The notes beneath the pieces were generated by a model, which did no database searches, was not told where the DNA came from, and saw only the letters and a list, made by a program, of their open reading frames with translations. Below are positions 6,252 to 14,780 of a stretch of DNA of 23,936 bases, piece by piece. The DNA is taken from NCBI GenBank assembly GCA_964407165.1, contig CAYOUJ010000035.1, positions 1 through 23,936 on the forward strand. The letters are read 5' to 3'. Position 1 is the first letter of the stretch; the number at the start of each line of letters is the position of its first letter. The translations under genes and the position numbers were made by a program. Origin of the DNA: CAZPKH01 sp964407165 (GTDB lineage: Bacteria > Bacteroidota > Bacteroidia > Bacteroidales > Muribaculaceae).

Positions 6252-6629
6252 CTTGCGGCGCTGCTCCTTGGCGGCGACGGTGGTGGTGGCGTGGGGGACG
6301 GCCATCAGGCGCGCCTTGGGGATTAGCTCGCCGGTGATGCGGCAGATGCCGTACGTCTTGTTCTCGATGCGCACGAGGGCGGCCTGCAGATGCTGTATGA
6401 ATTTCTGCTGGCGTGCGGCGAGCTGGCCGGCCTCCTCCTTCGAGAGCGTCGACGCGCCCTCCTCGAGCACCTTGAAGGTGGGCGACGTGTCGGCGATGTC
6501 GTTGCCGTCGGAGTTGTTAACGTTGGCGCGCAGCATGTCAAAGTCACGCTGGGCCTTCTCGAGCTTCTTGAGTATCAGCTCCTTGAACTCCTGAAGCTCC
6601 TCGTCGGAGTATCTTGTTTTTTGGTCCAT
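6249..6629 (-). CDS. TraR/DksA-family protein without zinc-finger cysteines
   Basis: A 126-aa DksA/TraR-type protein. An N-terminal coiled-coil region with acidic residues near its tip (about 10-90) is followed by the C-terminal signature YGICRITGELIPKARLMAVPHAT. Classical DksA uses four cysteines to hold zinc. Here only C96 remains, and the second position of the CxxC is Thr, as is common in Bacteroidetes homologues. DksA-type proteins bind the RNA polymerase secondary channel and modulate initiation with ppGpp; whether this one does is inference. It lies between ileS and lspA in the same orientation, which suggests co-transcription. Confidence 0.9.
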   Translation of the reverse strand: MDQKTRYSDEELQEFKELILKKLEKAQRDFDMLRANVNNSDGNDIADTSPTFKVLEEGASTLSKEEAGQLAARQQKFIQHLQAALVRIENKTYGICRITGELIPKARLMAVPHATTTVAAKEQRRK

Positions 6630-6639
6630 GAGCGGGTTA

Positions 6640-6674
6640 GTTTTAGTTTATAACTTATAACTTATAGTTTATAG
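6640..6674. repeat. Heptamer array (YTTATAR family) between ileS and traR
   Basis: A degenerate GTTTTAG unit is followed by TTTATAA, CTTATAA, CTTATAG and TTTATAG, all 7 bp and in phase. Units contain the self-complementary TATA or TTATAA. It occupies more than half of the 60-bp spacer. The same family recurs at 14035-14067. Confidence 0.8.
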
Positions 6675-6689
6675 TTTTGGTTGGGATAA

Positions 6690-9600
6690 TCAGACTCGAT
6701 TTATGATGACGGGGAGGGAGATGTCGTCAATGGCAAGCACCTCGGCGCCCTCGGTGTCGGCGGTGACGGCAGGGTCTACGGTCAGCGACTCGGCGAGCAC
6801 GGGACGGGCGATGAAGTCAGCAAAGTCGCGGATGGCCTCGTCGGCGCCGGTGCCGAAGGTGAGGATTATACGGTCGGTGATGTCGTAGTCGCGCTCCTTG
6901 CGGATGTTCTGCACGCGGTTGATGATGTCGCGAGCTATGCCCTCGCGGCGCAGAGCGGGGGTGATGTCGACGTCGAGTGCGATGGTGATGTTGCCCTCGT
7001 TTGCGACGAGCCAACCGGGTATGTCCTCGGAGATGATCTCCACGTCGGCCACCTCGACCACGGGTTGCGTGCCGTCGATGTCGAGAGTGATGCTACCATC
7101 CTTCTCAAGGGCGGCGATCTGTTGCTGCGACAGGGAGGTCAAGGCAGCGGCCACGGCCTTCATCTGCTTGCCTAGCTTCTTGCCTAGCTTCTTGAAGTCG
7201 GGCTTGACGCGCTTGACGATGACGCCGGAGTCGCCGTCGACAAACTTCATCTGCTTGACGTTGGTGTTTGCCTCGGAGAGGATGATCTCCTTCATGGCGA
7301 CGATGTCGGCGCGCTGGGCGTCGTCGACGGTGGGCACCATGATGGTCTGCAGGGGCTGCCGCACCTTGATGCTCACCTTGCGGCGCAGGGCAAGGGTCAT
7401 CGACGTGATCTGCTGTGCGACGGCCATGCGGCGCTCAAGCTCGGCGTCGACGAGCGAGATGTCGGCCTTTGGATAGTCGGAGAGGTGCACGGAGACAGAC
7501 TCGAATCCGGCGCCGGTGAGCAGGTCAATATAGAGGCGGTCTGCATAGAACGGAGCCACAGGGGCCATCAGCCGTGCCACGGTCTCGAGACAGGTGTAGA
7601 GCGTCTGGAAGGCCGCCACCTTGTCTGAGCCGAGGCCTTTGCCCCAGAAGCGGGAGCGGTTGAGGCGCACGTACCAGTTGCTGAGGTCGTCTATGACAAA
7701 CTCGCTGACAGCACGGGCAGCGCGGGTAGGCTCGTAGTCGTCGAGCGAAGCGGTAACGGAGGCCACGAGGGTGTTGAGGCGCGAGATGATCCAGCGGTCA
7801 AACTCCGGCCGCTCCCCTACCGGCACCGTGTGCTTGTAGTCGATGTCGTCGAGGTTGGCGTACTGGGCGAAGAACTTATATGTATTCTGCAGCGTGGCGA
7901 AGAACTTGCGCGCTACGTCGGCCACGCCGTCGGGGTCGTATTTGAGGTTGTCCCATGGCGACGAGTTGCTGATCATGTACCAGCGCAGCGGGTCGGAGCC
8001 GTAGGTCTCGATGGCCTCGAAGGGGTTGACGGCGTTGCCCAGGCGCTTCGACATCTTGTTGCCGTCCTTGTCAAGCACGAGGCCGTTGGAGATTACGGTC
8101 TTGTAGGCCACGGAGTTGAAGACCATGCCGGCGATGGCGTGTAGGGTGAAGAACCATCCCCGTGTCTGGTCTACGCCCTCGGCGATGAAGTCGGCGGGGT
8201 ATAGCGAGCCGTTGTCAAGCCCCTCCTTGTTCTCGAAGGGATAGTGGATCTGGGCGTAGGGCATCGAGCCGGAGTCGAACCACACGTCGATGAGGTCGGT
8301 CTCGCGGCGCATGGGCTTGCCGCTTTCAGAGACGAGCACGATGTCATCGACGTACGGGCGGTGGATGTCGATGCGCTCATAGTTTTCCTTGGAGTAGTCG
8401 CCGGGGATGAAACCCTTGTCCTCGAGGGGATTGGAGGCCATGACTCCAGCCTCGACGGCCCGGTCGATAGCGTTGTAAAGCTCCTCGACGCTGCCGAAGA
8501 TCACCTCCTCGGCGCCGTCCTCGGTGCGCCAGATGGGGAGCGGGGTGCCCCAGTAGCGGCTGCGCGACAGGTTCCAATCCTGCAGGTTCTCGAGCCATTT
8601 GCCGAAGCGGCCGCTGCCTGTGCTTGCGGGCTTCCACTTGATGGTGTCATTGAGGGCCATCAGCGTGTCGCGGGCGGCTGTGGTGCGGATAAACCAGCTG
8701 TCGAGGGGATAGTAGAGCACCGGCTTGTCGGTGCGCCAGCAGTGGGGGTATGAGTGGACGTGCTTCTCGATCTTGAAGACGAGGTCGCGCTGCTTGAGAT
8801 ACATCACAAGCGCGACGTCGAGGGTCTCATCGTCGGGACCCTTGGCCGAGTCGAAGGCGTTCTTGACATACTTGCCCTGCCAGGGGAAGTATTCCTCGAC
8901 GTTCACGTTGGCCTTTACCCACTCGGGATCGAGGTCTGCGAGAAGGTAGAAGCGGCCTGTGGGGTCGACCATCGGGCGCTGGTTTCCGTCAACGTCAGTG
9001 AGCAGCATTGGGGGCACGCCGTTCTGGCGCGACACCTTGTTGTCGTCGGCGCCAAAGGTGGCGGCGGTGTGGACGATGCCAGTACCCTCGGTTGTGGTCA
9101 CGAAGTCGCCGGAGATGACGCGGAAGGCCCCCTCGCCGGGGTTCATCCAGGGCATAAGCTGCTCGTAGCGCATGCCCACGAGGTCGCTGCCCTTTACGGT
9201 GCATACCACCTGCCAGGGTATGAGCTTGTCGCCTTTCTTGTACTCCTCGAGGGGAAGGTCTTTGGCCTTTGCCTTGAGCAGGCCCTCGGCGAGGGCGGTG
9301 GCCATGACGATGGTCACAGGGTTGCCGCTGTAGGGGTTGTATGTGCGGATGATGGAATATTCAATGTTTGCGCCGACAGTGAGGGCGGTGTTTGAGGGGA
9401 GAGTCCAGGGGGTGGTGGTCCAGGCTATGAACACGGGCTTGCCCCAGCCCAGCATCTGGGGGGTCGGGTCGATGACCGGGAACTCGGCGATGCAGGTGGT
9501 GTCTTTGACATCGCGGTAGCATCCAGGCTGGTTGAGCTCATGGGTGCTGAGGCCTGTTCCGGCGGCGGGTGAGTAAGGCTGGATGGTGTAACCCTTATAG

Positions 9601-10121
9601 AGGTACCCCTTGTTATACAGCTGCTGGAGAAGCCACCAAACGGACTCAATGTAGCGGTTGTCGTAGGTGATATAGGGGTCGTTCATGTCCACCCAGTAGC
9701 CCATTGAGTTGGTGAGCTGCTCCCACTCGCGGGTGTATTTCATCACCTCGTGGCGGCAGGCTGCGTTGTAGTCGTCGACGGAGATTTTCTTGCCGATGTC
9801 CTCCTTGGTGATGCCGAGCGATTTTTCAACACCGAGCTCCACGGGCAGTCCGTGGGTGTCCCAGCCGGCCTTGCGCTTGACGCTGAAGCCCTGCATGGTC
9901 TTGTAGCGGCACACTATGTCTTTGATGGTGCGAGCCATGACGTGGTGGATGCCTGGCATGCCGTTTGCGCTAGGGGGCCCTTCGTAGAAGACGTAAGAGG
10001 GTGCGCCCTCGCGCAACTTCAGCGACTGCTCAAACAGGCCCTCGTCGTTCCAGCGGCGGAGGACCTCCTTGTTGATTTGCGACAGATTGAAGTCGGCGTA
10101 GGTATTGAATTTCTTGCTCAT
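6690..10121 (-). CDS. ileS: Isoleucyl-tRNA synthetase
   Basis: Charges tRNA(Ile) and edits misactivated valine. The protein is 1143 aa, the long form. The class I nucleotide-binding signature is the variant GIHH (residues 57-60) within GPPSANGMPGIHHV. The CP1 editing domain carries TTPWTLPSNTAL. The second signature is KMSKR at 689-693. The anticodon-binding region follows and then a C-terminal extension of about 150 residues. There is no C-terminal zinc finger like that of E. coli IleRS, in line with the longer type. A TAnnTTTG promoter lies 38 bp before the start. Downstream genes follow at 60 bp or less, so ileS may head an operon with traR, lspA and the DUF4296 gene. Assignment secure. 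Confidence 0.98.
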   Translation of the reverse strand: MSKKFNTYADFNLSQINKEVLRRWNDEGLFEQSLKLREGAPSYVFYEGPPSANGMPGIHHVMARTIKDIVCRYKTMQGFSVKRKAGWDTHGLPVELGVEKSLGITKEDIGKKISVDDYNAACRHEVMKYTREWEQLTNSMGYWVDMNDPYITYDNRYIESVWWLLQQLYNKGYLYKGYTIQPYSPAAGTGLSTHELNQPGCYRDVKDTTCIAEFPVIDPTPQMLGWGKPVFIAWTTTPWTLPSNTALTVGANIEYSIIRTYNPYSGNPVTIVMATALAEGLLKAKAKDLPLEEYKKGDKLIPWQVVCTVKGSDLVGMRYEQLMPWMNPGEGAFRVISGDFVTTTEGTGIVHTAATFGADDNKVSRQNGVPPMLLTDVDGNQRPMVDPTGRFYLLADLDPEWVKANVNVEEYFPWQGKYVKNAFDSAKGPDDETLDVALVMYLKQRDLVFKIEKHVHSYPHCWRTDKPVLYYPLDSWFIRTTAARDTLMALNDTIKWKPASTGSGRFGKWLENLQDWNLSRSRYWGTPLPIWRTEDGAEEVIFGSVEELYNAIDRAVEAGVMASNPLEDKGFIPGDYSKENYERIDIHRPYVDDIVLVSESGKPMRRETDLIDVWFDSGSMPYAQIHYPFENKEGLDNGSLYPADFIAEGVDQTRGWFFTLHAIAGMVFNSVAYKTVISNGLVLDKDGNKMSKRLGNAVNPFEAIETYGSDPLRWYMISNSSPWDNLKYDPDGVADVARKFFATLQNTYKFFAQYANLDDIDYKHTVPVGERPEFDRWIISRLNTLVASVTASLDDYEPTRAARAVSEFVIDDLSNWYVRLNRSRFWGKGLGSDKVAAFQTLYTCLETVARLMAPVAPFYADRLYIDLLTGAGFESVSVHLSDYPKADISLVDAELERRMAVAQQITSMTLALRRKVSIKVRQPLQTIMVPTVDDAQRADIVAMKEIILSEANTNVKQMKFVDGDSGVIVKRVKPDFKKLGKKLGKQMKAVAAALTSLSQQQIAALEKDGSITLDIDGTQPVVEVADVEIISEDIPGWLVANEGNITIALDVDITPALRREGIARDIINRVQNIRKERDYDITDRIILTFGTGADEAIRDFADFIARPVLAESLTVDPAVTADTEGAEVLAIDDISLPVIINRV

Positions 10122-10158
10122 ATTTTTAATGTGTGGCGGGGTCTTACTAAAACGTGTG

Positions 10159-10194
10159 CAAAGGTACGAATTTTATTCGTGAACGGAGTGCAAA
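10159..10194 (-). promoter_or_regulatory. Bacteroidota-type promoter for ileS
   Basis: Minus strand TACCTTTG (plus 10159-10166) is a perfect -7 element. A TTTG at 10191-10194 lies 24 bp upstream, somewhat wider than usual. The predicted start of transcription near 10152 gives a leader of about 30 nt. Confidence 0.75.
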
Positions 10195-10210
10195 ACAGGC
10201 TAAAAAATAA

Positions 10211-11110
10211 CTATACCTGAGCGAGCGCCTGCTGCAGGAGCGGGCGCGAGGGGTCGAGCAGCCGCAGTTCATCGGCGTGGCGCGCCTGCCAGGTGAGCTG
10301 CTTCTTGGCATATACGCGGGTGTTTCGCTGAATTTTTGCGATGGCCTCGTCGCGGGTCATTCGGCCCTCAAACCAGGCGAACATCTCCTTTAGGCCGACG
10401 GTGTTGAGGGAGTTGAGGTGACGGAGCGGGTACACCGACCGTGCCTCGGCCTCGAGTCCGTCCTCCATCATCTGCAGCACGCGGCGGTTGATGCGGTCAA
10501 AAAGCTGGTCGCGGAGCCGGTCAATGGCCATACGGACGATGCGGAACGGACGACCCTTGCGCTCGCCGGTGAGCATGGATGAGTACGGGCGTCCTGCCTG
10601 CCAGGTCAGCTCGAGGGCGTGGACAAGGCGCTTGTAGTTTGACGTGTCGGCGGCGGCGTAATAGTCGGGGTCAGCCTCACGGACAGCCTGTTGCAGCGCC
10701 TCAAGGCCTTGGGTATGGTAGAGATCGTATGCACGGGCGCGTATCTCGGGAGAGACTGTGGGGAGGGTGTCGATGCCGTGGGCCACGGCATCGATATACA
10801 TCATCGAGCCGCCGCACATCACCGCATATTCGCTGCGCTCCCATAGGCGCGGAAGGAGATCGAGCACGTCTGCCTCAAACTGCGCGGCGCTGTAATATTG
10901 GTCGAGGTCGAGTATGCCGACGAGATGATGAGGCACTGCGGCCAGCTGCTCGGGGGTGGGAGCGGCGGTGACTATAGGGATGCCGCGGTATATCTGGCGG
11001 GAGTCGGCGGAGATGATCTCGGTGGAGAGCTCGCGGGCGAGGTCGACTGCCAGGGCTGACTTGCCCGAGCCGGTGGGTCCTTGGACTATTATTAAGGTTT
11101 TGTTTTCCAA
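10211..11110 (-). CDS. miaA: tRNA dimethylallyltransferase
   Basis: Adds an isopentenyl group to N6 of A37 in tRNAs reading UNN codons. The protein is 299 aa, normal length. The P-loop GPTGSGKS is at residues 11-18, followed by the family block EIISADSRQIYRGIPI with the substrate-contacting Asp and Gln, then PHHLVGILD and the central segment GRPYSSMLTGER. No TAnnTTTG promoter is visible in the 68-bp spacer to pepT, so it probably depends on pepT transcription passing the hairpin array at 11114-11163, or on a promoter of another type. Confidence 0.95.
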   Translation of the reverse strand: MENKTLIIVQGPTGSGKSALAVDLARELSTEIISADSRQIYRGIPIVTAAPTPEQLAAVPHHLVGILDLDQYYSAAQFEADVLDLLPRLWERSEYAVMCGGSMMYIDAVAHGIDTLPTVSPEIRARAYDLYHTQGLEALQQAVREADPDYYAAADTSNYKRLVHALELTWQAGRPYSSMLTGERKGRPFRIVRMAIDRLRDQLFDRINRRVLQMMEDGLEAEARSVYPLRHLNSLNTVGLKEMFAWFEGRMTRDEAIAKIQRNTRVYAKKQLTWQARHADELRLLDPSRPLLQQALAQV

Positions 11111-11113
11111 TAA

Positions 11114-11163
11114 AATAATCGATGGCTATCGATAATCATCGATAGCCATCGATTATTATCGAT
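11114..11163. repeat. Decamer array ATCGATNNNN forming a 20-bp perfect hairpin between pepT and miaA
   Basis: ATCGAT occurs five times at exactly 10-bp spacing (11118, 11128, 11138, 11148, 11158). The left arm 11114-11133 and right arm 11138-11157 are perfect complements over 20 bp with a 4-nt loop. On the minus strand the stem is followed by a T-rich stretch, so it may terminate or attenuate pepT transcription before miaA. Confidence 0.9.
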
Positions 11164-11178
11164 TGGTCTAAAATGGGT

Positions 11179-12399
11179 TTAGCGCTCGGCGACAAGGCGA
11201 GCTATCTCGATTACGACGTTGGTGGCTTTCTCCATCGAGGGGATAGGCACGTACTCGAATCGGCCGTGCATGTTCATTCCGCCGGCGAAGATGTTGGGGC
11301 ACGGGAGACCCTTGAAGGAGAGCTGTGCGCCGTCTGTGCCGCCGCGAATGGGCTGCACGCGCGGGGTGACACCGGCGCGGCGCATGGCCTCCTCGGCTAT
11401 CTCGACCACGTGCATGACAGGCTCGATCTTCTCGCGCATGTTGTAATACTGGTCCTTGATCTCGATGGAGGCGCAGCCGGGGAACTCGTTGTTGATTTTG
11501 CGCACGAGGTGCTCAAGCTCCTTCTTGCGGCGCTCGAAGCGGTCGCGGTCATGGTCGCGGATGATGTAGCTGAGCACGGTCTCCTCTACGTTCCCGGTGA
11601 TGCCGGTGAGGTGGTAGAATCCTTCGTAGCCTTCGGTGTGCTCGGGGGTCTCCCAGCGGGGGAGCATGATGATGAACTGGTTGGCGACGCGTATCGAGTT
11701 GAGCATCTTGTGTTTTGCGCTGCCGGGATGCACGTTGCGGCCCTTGAAGGTGACCTTTGCGGCGGCGGCGTTGAAGTTTTCGTACTCGAGCTCGCCGACC
11801 TCGCCGCCGTCCATTGTATAGGCAAAGTCGCAGCCGAAGAGCTGCACGTCAAACTTGTGGGCACCCTGGCCTATCTCCTCGTCGGGGTTGAAGGCGATGC
11901 GTATGTCGCCGTGCTTGATCTCGGGGTGCTGTTGGAGGTATGCCACGGCAGAGATTATCTCGGCGATACCGGCCTTGTCGTCGGCTCCGAGCAGGGTGTT
12001 GCCGTCGGTGACTATAAGGCTCTCCCCTACGTGGTTGAGCAGTTCGGGGAATTCGGTGGGACTAAGTATGATGTCTTTCTCGGCGTTGAGGGTGATGTCG
12101 CCGCCGTCATAGTTCTCGACTATGCGGGGGGTGACATGGCGTCCGGACATGTCGGGAGCCGTGTCGAGGTGAGAGATAAAGCCGACAGTAGGCACCTTGC
12201 GGTCGATGTTCGACGGCAGGGTGGCCATGAGATAGCCGTTGTCGTCGAGTGAGATATTGCTCAGACCCATGGCCTCGAGCTCCTTCTGCAGGTGCTGGGC
12301 GAATATCATCTGCCCCGGGGTCGACGGGGTGAGATTGGTGAGTTCGTCGCTCTGCGTGTCGAACTTCACATACTGTAGGAAGCGGTCAACTACATTCAT
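11179..12399 (-). CDS. pepT: Peptidase T (tripeptide aminopeptidase)
   Basis: Cytoplasmic M20 zinc peptidase that removes the N-terminal residue from tripeptides. Starting at MNVVDRFLQYVKFDTQSD the protein is 406 aa, the normal PepT size. Metal-site motifs are SHLDTAPD (H77, D79), LGADDKAG (D140), NPDEEIG (E174 and E175) and the late GGTDGAQLS and NMHGRFE segments. I reject the ATG at 12444, which would add 15 residues, because it lies upstream of the predicted transcription start. It is the first gene of a probable pepT-miaA pair. Confidence 0.96.
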   Translation of the reverse strand: MNVVDRFLQYVKFDTQSDELTNLTPSTPGQMIFAQHLQKELEAMGLSNISLDDNGYLMATLPSNIDRKVPTVGFISHLDTAPDMSGRHVTPRIVENYDGGDITLNAEKDIILSPTEFPELLNHVGESLIVTDGNTLLGADDKAGIAEIISAVAYLQQHPEIKHGDIRIAFNPDEEIGQGAHKFDVQLFGCDFAYTMDGGEVGELEYENFNAAAAKVTFKGRNVHPGSAKHKMLNSIRVANQFIIMLPRWETPEHTEGYEGFYHLTGITGNVEETVLSYIIRDHDRDRFERRKKELEHLVRKINNEFPGCASIEIKDQYYNMREKIEPVMHVVEIAEEAMRRAGVTPRVQPIRGGTDGAQLSFKGLPCPNIFAGGMNMHGRFEYVPIPSMEKATNVVIEIARLVAER

Positions 12400-12433
12400 G
12401 GCGTAAAAGTAGAAGGGGGTTGTTAGATTGCCA

Positions 12434-12468
12434 CAAAGGTACACAATATTTTGAGAAATTTCAACAAA
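12434..12468 (-). promoter_or_regulatory. Bacteroidota-type promoter for pepT
   Basis: Minus strand TACCTTTG (plus 12434-12441) with TTTG at 12465-12468, 23 bp upstream. It places the transcription start near 12427, about 28 nt before the chosen ATG at 12399, and so fixes the start of pepT. Confidence 0.75.
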
Positions 12469-12514
12469 AAAAGCGTTGAAACCACAAAATCACGAAATTA
12501 ACAAATTTTACACA

Positions 12515-13990
12515 TCACAAGCGCCCGCGCAGATATGCCAGGGCGTCAGCCTGCACCTTTGATCGCAGCAGCCCGTTGACACCCATGTATATGCCCAGCC
12601 CCACAACGCTCTCGACGAGGATGGCCAGCCATGGGTTGGCAATGACCGTGCCGAGCCACCAGCAGGGGGCGACGGCTACGGCGGTAATGACGATGTATGG
12701 CAGGAGGTCGGCTAGATACTGAAGACAGCTGCGCCAGGTGTATCTTGCGGTGACCACGAGGGTGAACACCCACGAGAGCAAGGAGGCAATGACCTGTCCC
12801 CAAAGGAAATAACGCAGGCCCAGGCACGGGTCGGCCTCCGTTGACATACCCATGACCGGTAGTGTCGCCACGATTGCAACAATGGCGGCGCCATCACGGA
12901 CAACCTCGGTCCATACCATCCACTTCGAGCGCGCGAGCGACAGCAAATAGTAGCTGTATACCTGCGTGATGACGTTGAACACGCCGCGGATCAGGAGGAT
13001 GCAGAAGAGGGCGATGGCTGCGTCCCACTTTGTGCCGAAGAGGGCGTGGAAGATGGACGTGGCCATGACTATGAGCAGGCCTGTGAAGGGGAAAAGCAGA
13101 TAGGCTGTGGTGCGGTTCATCTTAGCCGTGGCAGCGGCATACTTTTCGGGATCGTCCTGGTACTCTGAGAGTGCAGGGAGGAACGACTGGGTTAGCACAG
13201 CCGCGAGTGACGAGACTCCCATTTTGCTCCATTTGTCGGCCTGGGTGTAGTAGCCGAGGCTGACGAGGCCTACGCGGTTGCCGATAAAGAAGGAGTAGAT
13301 GTTTTGAAAGAGCACGTTGAGGAAGCTGGCGCCCATGACGCCGACGCCGACCTTGAAGAAACTCCGCAGCCGCGTCCATGAAAATTTAAGAAGGGGTAGC
13401 CAGTGGCCCGTGAACCACAGTATCAGCGTTTTGACGGTAGCGAGGGTTATAGTCTGCCAGACGATGGCCCAGGCGCCCCAGCCGGTGACAGCGAGCCAGA
13501 CACCCACGCCGCCGCTGATGACGAGTCCTATGGAGTTGCTGACGGCCACCATGCGCACGTCCATGCGCTTCATCAGCCGGTTGGTCTGCACGATGGCTGC
13601 GGCGTTGATGATGAAGCTCAGGAACATCACTCTAGAAAGGGGTATCAGGCGCTGGTCGTCTTGGAAACATCGTGCGATGAGGGGAGCACAGAACCAGAGG
13701 ATTATATAGATGCCGACGGCTATGCCGAGGTTGAACCACAGCACGGTGCTGTAGTCGAGGCGGTCGGGACGCTTGCGCTGGATGAGGGCGGAGGAGAATC
13801 CGCTGTCGACGAAGAGCGTGGCGAAAGCCTGGAAGACAAGCACGGCGCCTACGAGGCCGAAGTCCTCCTGGCTGAGCAGGCGCGCGAGGATCACGCCGGT
13901 CAGGGCATAGAGCAGTTGCGAGGCCACTTTGTCGACCACGTTCCACTTCATGGTGCGCGCCACACGGCGCTTCATGCCCTCGTCGGCCAT
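12515..13990 (-). CDS. Lipopolysaccharide/oligosaccharide flippase (Wzx-type, MOP superfamily)
   Basis: A 491-aa integral membrane protein with about 12-14 hydrophobic helices. It starts with the family's amphipathic entry (MKWNVVDKVASQLLYALTGVILARLLSQEDFGLV), followed by SGFSSALIQRKRPDRLDYSTVLWFN, typical of the WzxC/TuaB-like polysaccharide biosynthesis branch. Such proteins move lipid-linked saccharides across the inner membrane. No glycosyltransferases are nearby, so its substrate cannot be guessed. An alternative start is the ATG at 13975 (MKRRVARTMKW). It follows the DUF2807 gene after a 73-bp spacer made almost wholly of two tandem arrays, with no TAnnTTTG promoter, so it is probably read from the dusB promoter. 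Confidence 0.9.
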   Translation of the reverse strand: MADEGMKRRVARTMKWNVVDKVASQLLYALTGVILARLLSQEDFGLVGAVLVFQAFATLFVDSGFSSALIQRKRPDRLDYSTVLWFNLGIAVGIYIILWFCAPLIARCFQDDQRLIPLSRVMFLSFIINAAAIVQTNRLMKRMDVRMVAVSNSIGLVISGGVGVWLAVTGWGAWAIVWQTITLATVKTLILWFTGHWLPLLKFSWTRLRSFFKVGVGVMGASFLNVLFQNIYSFFIGNRVGLVSLGYYTQADKWSKMGVSSLAAVLTQSFLPALSEYQDDPEKYAAATAKMNRTTAYLLFPFTGLLIVMATSIFHALFGTKWDAAIALFCILLIRGVFNVITQVYSYYLLSLARSKWMVWTEVVRDGAAIVAIVATLPVMGMSTEADPCLGLRYFLWGQVIASLLSWVFTLVVTARYTWRSCLQYLADLLPYIVITAVAVAPCWWLGTVIANPWLAILVESVVGLGIYMGVNGLLRSKVQADALAYLRGRL

Positions 13991-13995
13991 TTAGG

Positions 13996-14031
13996 GAATA
14001 AGGAATTTAAGGAGTGTAAGGAATTTAAGGA
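13996..14031. repeat. Nonamer array (ATTTAAGGA family)
   Basis: Four 9-bp units in phase: GAATAAGGA, ATTTAAGGA, GTGTAAGGA, ATTTAAGGA. It lies 5 bp upstream of the flippase start codon, and on the minus strand each unit reads as a TCCTTA-containing repeat. The heptamer array follows directly. Confidence 0.8.
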
Positions 14032-14034
14032 GCA

Positions 14035-14067
14035 GTTATAAACTATAAACTATAAGTTATAAACTAT
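14035..14067. repeat. Heptamer array (GTTATAA/ACTATAA family) abutting the DUF2807 stop codon
   Basis: Four 7-bp units and a partial one: GTTATAA, ACTATAA, ACTATAA, GTTATAA, ACTAT. The last partial unit contains the stop codon (14064-14066) of the DUF2807 gene. It belongs to the same family as the array at 6640-6674. Confidence 0.85.
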
Positions 14068-14780
14068 TCCATGCGGCAGGCATTGATGCCGACGCCGTGG
14101 CCCGCTATCTCGGTAGGCTCGCCGGTATAGTACACTTTGCCCGTGCCGGCGCCGTAGACGCCCAGTCGTCCGGAACAGTAGCAGCCGATGGTGCCGGTGC
14201 CGACAATTCGTGCTGACACCTCATTGGCTATCAATCCGTCGGCCTGAATGACACCGGCACCCCCGGTGATGGAGAGGCCGGCCTTTGGGGTGTTGCCCGA
14301 GATGACTATCTGTCCGCGGCCGGTGACGATAGATGCCTTGACCTCAGTGGTGGCCGAAATGCTATGGACGGATATGCGGCCGTTGCCAACCACCTTTGCC
14401 TGAAACTTGGCGACCTCGGCGGGAGCGATGACTCGCACCAGCGAGTCGGCGCAGTTCTCAACCTTCTCGAGCGAGGATGAGTAGACGGTGATAACAGGCA
14501 GATCTGCGGGCATGTTTTCCAAGTCTGCAAGCTCTATCTTGAGCTTGTTTTTCTTGGGGCTGAATAGCAGCAGCGAAGCCTTGTCGGCAGTAGTGGTAAA
14601 CACTGCGTAGCCTGCAGAGTCGGGGTTGCAGCGATACTCTACGTTGAGGCCGTCGACCACCTTTAGTTCGGTAAAGTCACAGTTTAGCTTGAGCTCGTAG
14701 GTCTGCGGCTCAGCTGCTTGGAGGCCCATGGCTGTGAGTGCCATAAGGGTCATTAAAAATGCTATCTTAGTGATTTTCAT
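14064..14780 (-). CDS. Secreted DUF2807 (head GIN) domain protein
   Basis: A 238-aa protein with a cleavable signal peptide (about 1-22, ending GLQA, then AEPQ). It continues into a right-handed, repetitive beta-rich body with GNGRISVHS, GRGQIVISG, GGAGVIQADG, GTGTIGCY and GAGTGKVYYTGEPTEI. This periodic Gly-x-Gly pattern and the closing VYYTGEP are typical of DUF2807 proteins, described as putative auto-transporter adhesin head domains and common in Bacteroidetes. Its location is probably periplasm or cell surface; no enzymatic residues are seen. Its ATG overlaps the dusB stop in ATGA, so the two genes are translationally coupled. Confidence 0.88.
   Translation of the reverse strand: MKITKIAFLMTLMALTAMGLQAAEPQTYELKLNCDFTELKVVDGLNVEYRCNPDSAGYAVFTTTADKASLLLFSPKKNKLKIELADLENMPADLPVITVYSSSLEKVENCADSLVRVIAPAEVAKFQAKVVGNGRISVHSISATTEVKASIVTGRGQIVISGNTPKAGLSITGGAGVIQADGLIANEVSARIVGTGTIGCYCSGRLGVYGAGTGKVYYTGEPTEIAGHGVGINACRME

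Noticed and set aside
12400..12444. Upstream ATG of pepT (adds 15 residues)
   Set aside because: The promoter's -7 element lies between it and the true start, so the codon would not be transcribed; the added residues are absent from the usual PepT start.
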